Source: an uncultured Eisenbergiella sp. (GTDB lineage: Bacteria; Bacillota; Clostridia; Lachnospirales; Lachnospiraceae). From it: DNA of 11,200 bases. Below the pieces are notes generated by a model that saw only the letters and a list, made by a program, of their open reading frames with translations, was not told the origin of the DNA and did not search any database. Shown here one piece after another: positions 1 through 8,503 of the stretch. The stretch covers positions 1 through 11,200 of the forward strand of contig CANQTI010000044.1 of NCBI GenBank assembly GCA_947626725.1, given 5' to 3'. Made by a program: the position numbers and the translations under genes. The number at the start of each line of letters is the position of its first letter. The stretch's first letter is position 1.

Positions 1-1044
1 GATTCCCGGGTGGGGGATCCGGACTATCTGGAAAAGCTGGCGGCTCTGAAAGGCGCGCTGATCGTCGCCGGTCTGGTATATGCGGCGTTCGCGCTGCTGA
101 TCAAGATTTTCGGCTATGAAAAGGTGAATAAGCTGCTGCCGCCCATTGTGACCGGCCCCGTGATCATCGTCATCGGACTGCGGCTGTCCGCATCCGCCAT
201 CAACAGTGCCTTTTATCACGACGGCGTATTCAGCATGAAATCCATTCTGGTGACGGTGGTGGTGCTGGCCACGGTCATCGTGGTCTCCATCTGGGCGAAG
301 GGGATCTTCAATCTGATGCCCATTCTGTTCGCGATCATCGTGGGCTATCTGGTCTGCCTGCCGCTGGGATTCTGCGACTTCACGGCGGTCCGTCAGGCCC
401 ACTGGATTTCCTTTATGGATCAGGCCATTTACTCTCAGATCCTTTGCGCGCCCACCTTCCGCATGGATGCCATCATGGCGGTGGCTCCCATTGCGCTGGT
501 GACGATGATCGAGCATGTGGGAGATATCACGACCAACGGCGCGGTCGTAGGGCAGAATTTCTTTGAAGATCCCGGCGTGCACCGGACGCTTCTGGGCGAC
601 GGCCTCGCCACGGCGCTGGCCGGTCTGCTGGGCGGTCCCGCCAATACGACCTACGGAGAAAACACGGGCGTTCTGGCGGTGACGAAGGTTTACGATCCGT
701 CCATCATCCGCATCGCTGCGGTGTTCGCCATTGTGCTTGGCACGATCGGCAAATTCGGCGGTTTCATCACCAGCCTGCCTTCTCCTGTGACGGGGGCCAT
801 CAGCATCGTCCTCTACGGCATGATCTCTGCGGTGGGCGTCCGGATCCTGATCAATTCCCGTCTCAATTTCGGCAACAGCCGAAACCTTCTGACCGCCGCC
901 ATCATTCTTGTGCTGGGCATCGGCTGCGACAGCATTCCGGTTACGGAAACTGTGACGATTTCCGGCCTGGCGCTGGCTGCCGTGGTGGGCATCCTGCTCG
1001 GCCTGATCCTGCCGGAGGGCGAGGACAGCGTGCTGGCGGAGTGA
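1..1044 (+). CDS. uraA: Uracil/xanthine permease family transporter (NCS2, UraA-like), 5' partial
   Basis: Integral membrane nucleobase:proton symporter of the NCS2 family, expected to import uracil for salvage. The reading frame is open from base 1, so the gene is cut by the window edge; the GTG at 10 is internal, not the start. 347 codons are visible and the chain is strongly hydrophobic throughout. Codons 171-174 (EHVG) and 219-222 (YGEN) match the substrate-site motifs of E. coli UraA. The two glutamates are 49 residues apart (codons 171 and 220), exactly the spacing of UraA E241 and E290, so about 70 N-terminal residues are missing. The neighbouring stretch DPGVHR and the segment from GPANTTYGEN onward are also typical. 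The residue after EHVG is Asp where E. coli UraA has His. The family is certain from the motifs; uracil rather than xanthine as substrate is inferred from overall resemblance to UraA. The next gene, addB, is unrelated in function. Confidence 0.88.
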   Translation, partial: DSRVGDPDYLEKLAALKGALIVAGLVYAAFALLIKIFGYEKVNKLLPPIVTGPVIIVIGLRLSASAINSAFYHDGVFSMKSILVTVVVLATVIVVSIWAKGIFNLMPILFAIIVGYLVCLPLGFCDFTAVRQAHWISFMDQAIYSQILCAPTFRMDAIMAVAPIALVTMIEHVGDITTNGAVVGQNFFEDPGVHRTLLGDGLATALAGLLGGPANTTYGENTGVLAVTKVYDPSIIRIAAVFAIVLGTIGKFGGFITSLPSPVTGAISIVLYGMISAVGVRILINSRLNFGNSRNLLTAAIILVLGIGCDSIPVTETVTISGLALAAVVGILLGLILPEGEDSVLAE

Positions 1045-1059
1045 ATATCGGCATCGGCC

Positions 1060-1106
1060 GCGCAGGATGAGGACACCGGCAGGGCGCCGGCGCCTTCGTC
1101 CTGCGC
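1060..1106 (+). other. GC-rich dyad in the permease-addB spacer
   Basis: An 8-base perfect inverted repeat (GCGCAGGA at 1060-1067, TCCTGCGC at 1099-1106) encloses a second one (CCGGC at 1076-1080, GCCGG at 1086-1090). It lies 15 bases behind the permease stop and ends 37 bases before the addB start. There is no U-tract after it (GAAATCATAT follows), so it is not a canonical intrinsic terminator. It could attenuate or mark the 3' end of the permease transcript. No clear promoter for addB was found in this 99-base spacer. Confidence 0.4.
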
Positions 1107-1143
1107 GAAATCATATCTATCCGCCTAAAAGGAGAGAAGGACC

Positions 1144-4100
1144 ATGTCCCTTCGTTTGGTGATCGGCGCTTCAGGCGCGGGAAAAAGCACATATGTTTAT
1201 CGGGAAATCATCGCACAGTCACAGGCCGCGCCGGAGAAGAAGTTTTTTGTCATCGTGCCGGAGCAGTTCACCATGCAGACGCAGATGGATCTGGTGACCA
1301 TGCATGAAAAAAAGGGCATCATGAATATCGATGTCCTGAGCTTTGGGCGTCTGGCTCACCGGATTTTTGAGGAACTGGGAGCGGATGGCATGCCCATGCT
1401 GGACGATACGGGAAAGAGCCTGATCGTGCGCAGGGTGGCCGCCGGGCGGAAGGAGCAGATGCCCGTGATTGGCGGAAATTTGGGCCGAACCGGTTATGTA
1501 CATGAGGTGAAATCCGCAATCTCCGAATTCATGCAGTACGGGATTGGTCCGAGGGAGCTGGAGGAACTGGCTGATTTTTCGAAAAAGCGGGGACAGCTTT
1601 ACCATAAACTGAAGGATCTGGGCGTGGTATACGAGGGCTTTTTGGAGTTCATCCGGGACCGGTTTCTGACAGTGGAGGAGCTTTTGGAGGTGCTGGCTTC
1701 CCTGCTGCCAAAGTCCCGCCTGATTCCGGGCAGCGTAGTGGTGTTCGACGGCTTCACGGGCTTTACGCCGGTACAGAATAAGGTCATCTTTCAGCTCCTG
1801 AGGCTGGCCGGAGAGGTGGTGATCATGGTCACCATGGATGGTCGGGAGGATCCGTTCGGCCAGGCCGGAGAGCAGGAGCTGTTCGCCCTGAGCAAAAAGA
1901 CGGCTGCCTCCCTTTTGCGGCTGGCGCGGGAAGCGGGAACAGAGGCGGCAGAACCTGTCCGACTGACCCCCCAGGTGCCGCCGCGGTTTCGGGGAAGGCG
2001 GCAGCTCGCTCATCTGGAAAGAAGCCTGTTCCGGTATCCGCCGGTACCGTTTTCTGATGGAGGCCGGGGCCTTTGCGCTGCTCCGAAGGAGATTGCGCTG
2101 CTGGAGGCGTCCACGCAGCAGGAAGAGGTGCGTCAGATTGGGATTGCCATCCGCCGTCTGGTACGGGAGGAGGGATACTGTTATCGGGATATCGCCGTGA
2201 TCTGCGGGGATCTGAGCGTTTACGGGGGCAGCGTGGAGCGGGAATTCTCGGCGCTGGACATTCCGGTGTACGTGGATCGGACCCGGGGGATCGGGCTGAA
2301 TCCTTTTATTGAATATATCAAGAGCGCGCTGCAGGTCCGGGTGCAGAATTACAGCTTCGAGGCGGTCTTCCGGTATTTGCGCAGCGGACTGGCGGATTTT
2401 GCGCCGGAAGAAACGGATCGGTTGGAAAATTATGTCCGTTCTTTGGGAATCCGGGGGCGGAAGAAGTGGGAGGCTCCCTTCGTCGGCCGTACCCGGGATA
2501 TGGCGGAGCCGCTGCGGGAGCTGGAAGCGCTGAATGCCCTGCGCACACGTCTGGTGCGGCAGCTGGAGCCGCTGTTCGGGAATTTTCGGGAGACGGCGGA
2601 GTTTGCCGACGGCCTGTATCGGTTCATTGCGAACAATGGTGTTCAGCAGAAGCTGAAACGGTTCGAGGAAAAGTTCGCGCGGGAAAAGGATGCGGTGCGG
2701 GAGCGGGAATATGCGCAGATCTACCGATTGGTCATGGATCTTTTGGATCAGATCGTCAGTCTGATCGGGGAAGAGCCGGTGAAGGCGGAAGAATTTGCGA
2801 AAATCCTGGAGGCCGGATTTGATGAGATCCAGGTGGGGACCATCCCCCAGAATGTGGACCGCGTGGTGGTGGGAGACATGGAGCGGACCCGCTTAAAGCC
2901 GGTAAAGGCGCTTTTTTTCGCGGGGGTCAATGACGGATATATCCCCCGGAACGCCGGGAAGGGCGGGATCCTTTCGGAACTGGACCGGGAGTTCCTGGCG
3001 TCCTCCGGAAGAGAACTGGCCCCTTCTCCGAGACAGCAGATGTATATTCAGCGTTTTTACCTGTATCTGAACATGACAAAGCCTTCCGAACGGCTGATCC
3101 TGTCCTGGGCGCGGATGAGTGCGGAGGGAAAGGCGCTGCGGCCCAGTTTCCTGGTGGGGCAGCTGCAGAGTCTGTTTCCGGGGCTGGCGGTGCAGTGCCC
3201 GGAGAATGCGCCGATGCTGGAGCAGGTGCAGACCTTTCGGGACGGCAGGCAGTATCTGGCCGCGGGCCTGCGCCGGTTTGCGGACGGCAGGATGCAGGAA
3301 GCGGAGGAACGCTCCTTTTTTACTCTGTACCGTCTCTATCGGAGGGATCAGGTCTATGGCATATGGAGCGGGCAGCTGACGGATACTGCTTTCCTGCGGT
3401 ATCGGGAATCTCCGCTGACCAGAGCGGTGGCAGCGGCTCTTTACGGGCAAACACTTCTGGGAAGCGTGAGCCGTCTGGAACAGTATGCGGCCTGCGCCTA
3501 CGCGCATTTCCTGCGCTACGGCCTGCAGCTGGAAGAACAGGAAGAGTTTTCCTTTGAAGCGGTGGATCTGGGCAACCTGTTTCATGGTGTTCTGGAGCTC
3601 TTTGCGGAAAAACTCAGGGAGAACGGATATACCTGGTTCGACTTTCCGCCGGAGGAAGGGGAACGTCTGGTGGCGGAGGCGGTGGACGGATATGCCGCTG
3701 TCTATCGCAATACGGTACTCTTTGACAGCGCCCGCAACGCCTATATGATCTCCAGAATACGGCGCATCCTGTGCCGAACCGTGGCAGCCATGCAGTATCA
3801 GCTGAAAAAGGGGAGTTTTGTGCCGGAGCAGTTTGAGGTGTCCTTTTCAGTGGCGGAGGATCTGGAGTCGGTCAATGTCGCGTTGGGAGAGGACGAGCGG
3901 ATGCGGCTGCGGGGGCGCATCGACCGGCTGGATATCCGGGAGGAAGGGGACCGGGTCTATGTGAAGGTGGTGGATTATAAGTCGGGAAGCCGGGATTTTT
4001 CCCTGGCGGCCCTGTATTATGGGCTGCAGCTTCAGCTGGTCGTCTATCTGAATGCGGCCATGGAGCTGACCGCCAGAAAGCATCCCGGCAAGAAGATCGT

Positions 4101-4602
4101 CCCGGCCGCCATGCTCTATTATCGGGTGCAGGATCCGGTGATCGAGACGGATCAGGCGGAAATGAGCCCGGAGGAGATCAATGTGCAGATTCTGCGGGCC
4201 CTGCGCACCACAGGCGTGGTGAATGCCAGCGAGGCTGTGGTGCGGGGGCTGGATGAAAGCTTTGCGGACCGCTCCGATGTGGTGCCGGTGGAACGGAAAA
4301 AAGACGGCAGCTTTTCCGCACGCTCCGGCGTCATGGAAGAAGCGGATTTCAGGGCCGTTTCGGCCTTTGTGGAAAAAAGGATCCGACAGGCGGGGCGGCA
4401 GATCCTGGACGGACGGATTGCGCTGGACCCGTACGTGCAGGGGAACAGGAGCGCCTGTGATTTCTGCGCCTATCGAAAGGTATGCGGCTTTGACGGGCAG
4501 ATCGATGGGTATTTGGCCAGGGAGCTGGAGAATCTGAAGGATGAAGAGGCGCTTGCGCGCATCAGACAGGAGGCAGCCGGTGGGGACGAAATTCACGGAT
4601 GA
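1144..4602 (+). CDS. addB: ATP-dependent helicase/deoxyribonuclease subunit B (AddB)
   Basis: Second subunit of the AddAB helicase-nuclease, which resects double-strand DNA ends up to Chi and leaves a 3' tail for RecA. 1152 aa, normal for Gram-positive AddB. A Walker A motif GASGAGKST is at residues 8-16. The C-terminal PD-(D/E)XK nuclease shows His814 (LFHG), Asp927 (GRIDRLD) and Asp944-Tyr-Lys946 (VVDYKSG). Four cysteines fit the AddB iron-sulfur cluster: Cys784 ahead of the nuclease and Cys1105, Cys1108 and Cys1114 behind it, with the CxxCxxxxxC spacing known from Bacillus AddB. The ATG at 1144 is preceded by AAAAGGAGAGAAGG ending 4 bases upstream and gives the standard family N-terminus, MSLRLVIG. 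In the family AddB's helicase core is degenerate and serves Chi recognition, while its nuclease cuts one strand; that role is carried over by homology. It overlaps addA by 23 bases, so the two are co-transcribed and probably translationally coupled. Confidence 0.96.
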   Translation: MSLRLVIGASGAGKSTYVYREIIAQSQAAPEKKFFVIVPEQFTMQTQMDLVTMHEKKGIMNIDVLSFGRLAHRIFEELGADGMPMLDDTGKSLIVRRVAAGRKEQMPVIGGNLGRTGYVHEVKSAISEFMQYGIGPRELEELADFSKKRGQLYHKLKDLGVVYEGFLEFIRDRFLTVEELLEVLASLLPKSRLIPGSVVVFDGFTGFTPVQNKVIFQLLRLAGEVVIMVTMDGREDPFGQAGEQELFALSKKTAASLLRLAREAGTEAAEPVRLTPQVPPRFRGRRQLAHLERSLFRYPPVPFSDGGRGLCAAPKEIALLEASTQQEEVRQIGIAIRRLVREEGYCYRDIAVICGDLSVYGGSVEREFSALDIPVYVDRTRGIGLNPFIEYIKSALQVRVQNYSFEAVFRYLRSGLADFAPEETDRLENYVRSLGIRGRKKWEAPFVGRTRDMAEPLRELEALNALRTRLVRQLEPLFGNFRETAEFADGLYRFIANNGVQQKLKRFEEKFAREKDAVREREYAQIYRLVMDLLDQIVSLIGEEPVKAEEFAKILEAGFDEIQVGTIPQNVDRVVVGDMERTRLKPVKALFFAGVNDGYIPRNAGKGGILSELDREFLASSGRELAPSPRQQMYIQRFYLYLNMTKPSERLILSWARMSAEGKALRPSFLVGQLQSLFPGLAVQCPENAPMLEQVQTFRDGRQYLAAGLRRFADGRMQEAEERSFFTLYRLYRRDQVYGIWSGQLTDTAFLRYRESPLTRAVAAALYGQTLLGSVSRLEQYAACAYAHFLRYGLQLEEQEEFSFEAVDLGNLFHGVLELFAEKLRENGYTWFDFPPEEGERLVAEAVDGYAAVYRNTVLFDSARNAYMISRIRRILCRTVAAMQYQLKKGSFVPEQFEVSFSVAEDLESVNVALGEDERMRLRGRIDRLDIREEGDRVYVKVVDYKSGSRDFSLAALYYGLQLQLVVYLNAAMELTARKHPGKKIVPAAMLYYRVQDPVIETDQAEMSPEEINVQILRALRTTGVVNASEAVVRGLDESFADRSDVVPVERKKDGSFSARSGVMEEADFRAVSAFVEKRIRQAGRQILDGRIALDPYVQGNRSACDFCAYRKVCGFDGQIDGYLARELENLKDEEALARIRQEAAGGDEIHG
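4568..4573 (+). promoter_or_regulatory. Ribosome binding site that sets the addA start
   Basis: A perfect AGGAGG lies inside the 3' end of addB, 6 bases before the GTG at 4580. The ATG at 4541, which would give a 13-residue longer protein, has only GAAGG touching the start codon. The basic extension it would add (MKRRLRASDRRQP) does not look like the family N-terminus. GTG 4580 is therefore preferred. Confidence 0.85.
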
Positions 4603-7600
4603 CCAGAGAAGAGCCATCGATTTGAGAAACTGCAATATTCTGGTTTCCGCCGCCGCCGGGTCCGGGAAGACGGCGGTGCTGGTGGAGCGCATTGTGCGTT
4701 TGGTCACCGATCCCGAAAGCGCGGTAGATATTGACCGGCTTCTGGTGGTGACCTTTACCAACGCGGCGGCCGCCCAGATGCGGGAACGCCTGGAGCGGGA
4801 GCTCTTTGCCCTTTCGCAGGAACGGCCGGAGGATCTGCATCTGCAGCGGCAGCTCACGCTGCTGCACAACGCGCAGATCACTACCATTGACAGCTTCTGC
4901 CTGTATCTGATCCGCAACCATTTTCATGAGATCGGCCTGGATCCGGATTTTCGTGTGGCGGACGACGGCGAGCAAAAGCTTCTGGCGCAGGACGTGCTGG
5001 GGGAGCTTCTCGAAGAGGCCTATGCCCGGAGCGAGCCCGCATTTCTGCACTGCGTGGAGTGCTTTGTGACCGGAGGAAGGGACGGGAAACTGGAAGAACT
5101 GATCCTTTCCCTCTATGAGTTCGCCATGAGTTATCCATGGCCGGAGGAATGGCTTGCCGCGCATCGGGAAGATTTTTCATTTTCCTCGCCGGAGGAGCTG
5201 CAGAAGACAGACTGGTTTGCCCTCGTCTGGAAAGAAGTGAGGGAGACGCTGCTGGCCTGTGAGCAACAGCTGGAGGAAACAGCCGCGCTGTGCCGTCAGC
5301 CGGACGGGCCTTATCCGTATCTGCCCGCGCTGGAAGCGGACCGGACGTTAGTGGAGGCGCTGCGGCGCGCTGCAGGCACGGCGGCAGCGGATACGGACGG
5401 GCGTGTTCCGGATGCGGCCGCGTTTTACGCGGCGATTCAGGCGCTTTCCTTCGTGCGCCTTCCGGTGAAAAAGGACGCGGCCGTTTCCTCGCAGAAGCGG
5501 GAGCGGGCGAAGAAGGAGCGGGAACGGGTCAAGCAGCTTCTGAGCGGTCTTCGGGACGGCTGCTTTGCGGTTCCGCCCGAGCGCTGGGCCTTCGATATGC
5601 GAAAGGCGGCACCGGCTCTGCAGACACTGGTGGATCTCGTGCTGGCATTCATGCGGCGGCTGGAGAAAAAGAAACGGGAAAAAAATCTGTTGGATTTTTC
5701 GGATATGGAGCATCTCGCACTGAAAATTCTGTTGGTGCGGAATGCGGACGGGGTTGTCTGCGCCTCGAAAACGGCGGAAGAGTATCGGGCTCATTTCGCA
5801 CAGATTCTCATCGATGAGTATCAGGATTCCAATTTAGTGCAGGAGCTTTTGCTCACAAGCATTTCGGGGGAGGAGCAGGGGCGCTTTGACCGTTTTATGG
5901 TGGGGGATGTGAAGCAGAGTATTTATAAATTCCGCCTGGCGAGACCGGAGCTTTTCCTGGAGAAATTCGACCGGTATCAGAAGACGGGAGGAAACTGCGT
6001 CCGGGTGGACCTGAGGCAGAATTTCCGGAGCCGCTCCCAGGTGACGGCCTGCGTGAACGATATTTTTTCCCGGATCATGCATCGGGAACTGGGCGGTGTA
6101 GAATATGACCGGGATGCCGCGCTCTATCCGGCGGCACAGTTCCCGGAGCCGCCTGTCGAACAGGGAGGGCCATATGCAGCGCATTCCCCTTACGAACCGG
6201 AGCTTTTGCTGGCGGTCAGTGAGGAGAACGGAGAAAAGGCCAGGCAGCAGGAGGCCCGCATGACGGCGGCCAGGATCCGGGAACTGGTGGGACATCTTCC
6301 CGTTCGGGACAAGAGCACTGGGAAACTGCGTCCCGCTGCCTATGGGGATATGGTGATTCTGCTGCGAACCGCTGCCGGCTGGGATGAAACCTTCAAGCAG
6401 GTGTTGGAGGAGGAACGGATCCCCGTGCACGTGACCTCCCGTACCGGGTATTTTGCAGCAAAAGAGGTGCAGAATGTCCTGCATTTTCTTCGCGTTTTGA
6501 ATAATCCCCTGCAGGACGTCCCGCTGTTCGGTGTGCTGCATTCGCCCATCGGCGGTTTTTCGGATGAAGAGATCGCCATGCTGCGGACAGGAGAAGAGAA
6601 ACGTCGGAAAAAGCTTTTTGTCTGTCTGGAGGAAGCGGCAGGATCGGGGACGGACCCGGACGGCGGCCCGGAAGGGCGGGGACAGGATGCGGTCATGGGC
6701 CTGTGCGCATATCCGGAGGAGCTTACGGAGAAGTGCCGGAATTTTCTGGAGCTGGTGCGGCGGTTCCGGGAATACGCGGTCTATTTGCCCATCCATAGCC
6801 TATTGGAGAAGTTTCTGGAGGAAACCGGTTATCTGTATCAGGTGACCGCCATGCCGGGCGGAAACCGGCGGCGCGTCAACGTGGAAATGCTGCTGACCAG
6901 GGCAGAGAGCTTTGAAAAGACCAGTTATTTTGGACTGTTTCATTTCATCCGGTATATGGAGCAGCTGGAAAAGTACGAAATCGACTACGGGGAAGCGGGA
7001 GATTTGGATGAAAACGCGGATGTGGTCCGGATCATGAGCATCCATAAGAGCAAGGGACTGGAATTCCCCATCTGCTTCGTGTGCGGCCTTTCCAAACGCT
7101 TCAACAGGCAGGATCAGCGCCAGCCGGTGATCATGGATATGGACCTGGGGCTGGCCATTGACTGCGTGGATCCGACGGCGAGGACCCGGCGGGCGACGCT
7201 GAAGAAAAAGATTCTGACCGCAAAGCGCGGGCGGGACGACCTGGGAGAGGAACTGCGGGTCCTGTATGTGGCGATGACTCGGGCAGAGGAAAAGCTGATT
7301 TTGACAGCGGCCTGCGGAGAGGAGGATGCGCCGGAAGAGAGCGGAGAGGAGGAGAGCGCCGGGGCGTGCTTCCCGCAGGAGAATGCAGCGGAAACGGCAC
7401 ATGCCGGTGTCGCGGACGGCGATTTCGCGGGGGAGGGGGCCGCGGCGGGGACGGTTTTTGCCGCGCGGCTGCGTGAGGCTTCCTGTTATCTGGATATGCT
7501 GCTCGGCCCCTGGCGGGCGTCGGGATATGCGGTGCACTGTTTTAGGCAGGCGGATCTGGTGCGAAGGGAAATCGCCTTTGCAGCGGACGGAAATCGGCTG

Positions 7601-8389
7601 CGGGAGCGGCTTTTGCGCGCTGAGACGGTGCAGGAGCCGGAGCTGGGAGAATATCAGCGGCTGCGGGAGCGGCTCACGGCACCCTATGCCCATGCGGATC
7701 TGGCAGATCTGTTCGTAAAGACCACGGTATCCGAGCTGAAAATGGCGGGGATGCAGGAGATGGCGGAGGGCAGTGCCGAACTGTTTCGGGAAGAAGTGGC
7801 CGTCCCTTATGTGCCCCGATTTGTGGAAGCCAGAGAAGAAGGCATCGGCGGCGCGCTGCGGGGCAGCGCCTATCACCGTCTGCTGGAGCTGTTTCCTTTT
7901 GAAGAAAAAGGTGCAGGGGGCTGGACCAGGGAGCGGATCGAGGAGGTCATCCGCAGGAAGCGGGAAACCGGGGAACTGTCCGCGCAATATGCGGCGGCCG
8001 TCAATCCCGGAAAGGTGGAACGGTTCCTCGCCTCCGGGCTGGCGGAGCGCATGCGGGCCGCATTGGAGAGGGGACGCCTGTTCCGGGAACAGCCTTTTGT
8101 GCTGGGAATACCGGCCAGCCGTCTGAAGCCGGGACTGCCGGAACAGGAGACTGTGCTGGTCCAGGGGATCATCGATGTGTTTTTCGAGGAAGACGGAGCG
8201 CTGGTGGTGGCGGATTACAAAACGGATGCGGTATCGGAGCCTGAGGAACTGGTGCGCCGTTACCGGGTGCAGCTGGCGTATTATGCCCAGGCGCTGGAGC
8301 GGCTCACCGGAAAGCCTGTGAAGGAACGGCTTCTCTATTCCTTCGCGCTGGCCCAGGAGATTCCGGTAGATTGCATTGTAAAAATGTAG
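4580..8389 (+). CDS. addA: ATP-dependent helicase/nuclease subunit A (AddA)
   Basis: UvrD/Rep-type (SF1A) helicase fused to a RecB-type nuclease, the motor subunit of AddAB in double-strand break repair. 1269 aa from GTG 4580, slightly long for the family. Helicase motifs in order: Walker A AAAGSGKT at 24-31, motif Ia TFTN at 58-61, motif II DEYQD at 412-416, motif III VGDVKQSIYKF from 441, motif IV LRQNFRS from 478, motif V SIHKSKGLEF from 820, motif VI LYVAMTRAEEKL from 895. The C-terminal nuclease has His1099 (SAYHRLLELF), Asp1199 (GIIDVF) and Asp1212-Tyr-Lys1214 (VADYKTD), so all expected catalytic residues are present. An Ala/Glu/Gly-rich segment at about 912-957, between motif VI and the nuclease linker, is low in complexity and probably disordered. 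The start is set by AGGAGG inside addB. The last residues are encoded by the first copy of a direct repeat. No terminator follows. Confidence 0.97.
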   Translation: MGTKFTDDQRRAIDLRNCNILVSAAAGSGKTAVLVERIVRLVTDPESAVDIDRLLVVTFTNAAAAQMRERLERELFALSQERPEDLHLQRQLTLLHNAQITTIDSFCLYLIRNHFHEIGLDPDFRVADDGEQKLLAQDVLGELLEEAYARSEPAFLHCVECFVTGGRDGKLEELILSLYEFAMSYPWPEEWLAAHREDFSFSSPEELQKTDWFALVWKEVRETLLACEQQLEETAALCRQPDGPYPYLPALEADRTLVEALRRAAGTAAADTDGRVPDAAAFYAAIQALSFVRLPVKKDAAVSSQKRERAKKERERVKQLLSGLRDGCFAVPPERWAFDMRKAAPALQTLVDLVLAFMRRLEKKKREKNLLDFSDMEHLALKILLVRNADGVVCASKTAEEYRAHFAQILIDEYQDSNLVQELLLTSISGEEQGRFDRFMVGDVKQSIYKFRLARPELFLEKFDRYQKTGGNCVRVDLRQNFRSRSQVTACVNDIFSRIMHRELGGVEYDRDAALYPAAQFPEPPVEQGGPYAAHSPYEPELLLAVSEENGEKARQQEARMTAARIRELVGHLPVRDKSTGKLRPAAYGDMVILLRTAAGWDETFKQVLEEERIPVHVTSRTGYFAAKEVQNVLHFLRVLNNPLQDVPLFGVLHSPIGGFSDEEIAMLRTGEEKRRKKLFVCLEEAAGSGTDPDGGPEGRGQDAVMGLCAYPEELTEKCRNFLELVRRFREYAVYLPIHSLLEKFLEETGYLYQVTAMPGGNRRRVNVEMLLTRAESFEKTSYFGLFHFIRYMEQLEKYEIDYGEAGDLDENADVVRIMSIHKSKGLEFPICFVCGLSKRFNRQDQRQPVIMDMDLGLAIDCVDPTARTRRATLKKKILTAKRGRDDLGEELRVLYVAMTRAEEKLILTAACGEEDAPEESGEEESAGACFPQENAAETAHAGVADGDFAGEGAAAGTVFAARLREASCYLDMLLGPWRASGYAVHCFRQADLVRREIAFAADGNRLRERLLRAETVQEPELGEYQRLRERLTAPYAHADLADLFVKTTVSELKMAGMQEMAEGSAELFREEVAVPYVPRFVEAREEGIGGALRGSAYHRLLELFPFEEKGAGGWTRERIEEVIRRKRETGELSAQYAAAVNPGKVERFLASGLAERMRAALERGRLFREQPFVLGIPASRLKPGLPEQETVLVQGIIDVFFEEDGALVVADYKTDAVSEPEELVRRYRVQLAYYAQALERLTGKPVKERLLYSFALAQEIPVDCIVKM

Positions 8390-8408
8390 GCAGATTGCAT
8401 TGTAAAAA
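8368..8408 (+). repeat. 17-base direct repeat, 24-base period, upstream of the metN promoter
   Basis: AGATTGCATTGTAAAAA occurs identically at 8368-8384 and 8392-8408. The first copy is inside the last codons of addA; the second is between the addA stop and the -35 box, ending 4 bases before it. Each copy contains an imperfect dyad, TTGCA-T-TGTAA (4 of 5 arm positions match). With a transcription start near 8448 the copies would sit at about -80 to -64 and -56 to -40, a usual place for activator sites or A-rich promoter-enhancing sequence. Binding by a regulator is inference. The alternative is a chance 24-base duplication, which keeps the addA reading frame. Confidence 0.8.
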
Positions 8409-8412
8409 GAAC

Positions 8413-8441
8413 TTGACAAATGCGGTGGGGGAACGTAGTAT
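8413..8441 (+). promoter_or_regulatory. Sigma-A-type promoter of the metNIQ operon
   Basis: A perfect -35 box TTGACA at 8413-8418, a 17-base spacer and a -10 box TAGTAT at 8436-8441 (4 of 6 to TATAAT). It starts 24 bases after the addA stop and predicts a transcript start near 8448, leaving a leader of about 56 bases before metN. That is too short for a SAM (S-box) riboswitch or a T-box, so control is likely by a protein, if specific at all. The -10 box lies downstream of the in-frame ATG at 8420, so that ATG cannot be the start of metN on this transcript. Confidence 0.82.
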
Positions 8442-8493
8442 GTTTTTGTCTGAAGGACAGGCTTCGGTTCGCGTGCCGTCTGTGCGGCGGAAT

Positions 8494-8499
8494 GAGGGA
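8494..8499 (+). promoter_or_regulatory. Ribosome binding site of metN
   Basis: GAGGGA lies 4 bases before the ATG at 8504. It overlaps the alternative ATG at 8492, which itself has only a weak GCGGCGGA upstream. The site supports 8504 as start. Confidence 0.65.
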
Positions 8500-8503
8500 T
8501 ATA

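Noticed and set aside
4541..4579. Upstream ATG start for addA
   Set aside because: It has no properly spaced ribosome binding site, while GTG 4580 has a perfect one and yields the family N-terminus.
1144..8389. Chi-like AGCGG pentamers within addBA
   Set aside because: AGCGG is the Bacillus subtilis Chi, but such a short motif is expected often in GC-rich DNA and the Chi of this organism is unknown.
8420..8503. N-terminal extension of metN from ATG 8420
   Set aside because: The -10 box at 8436-8441 lies inside it, and the encoded residues have no likeness to ABC ATPases.
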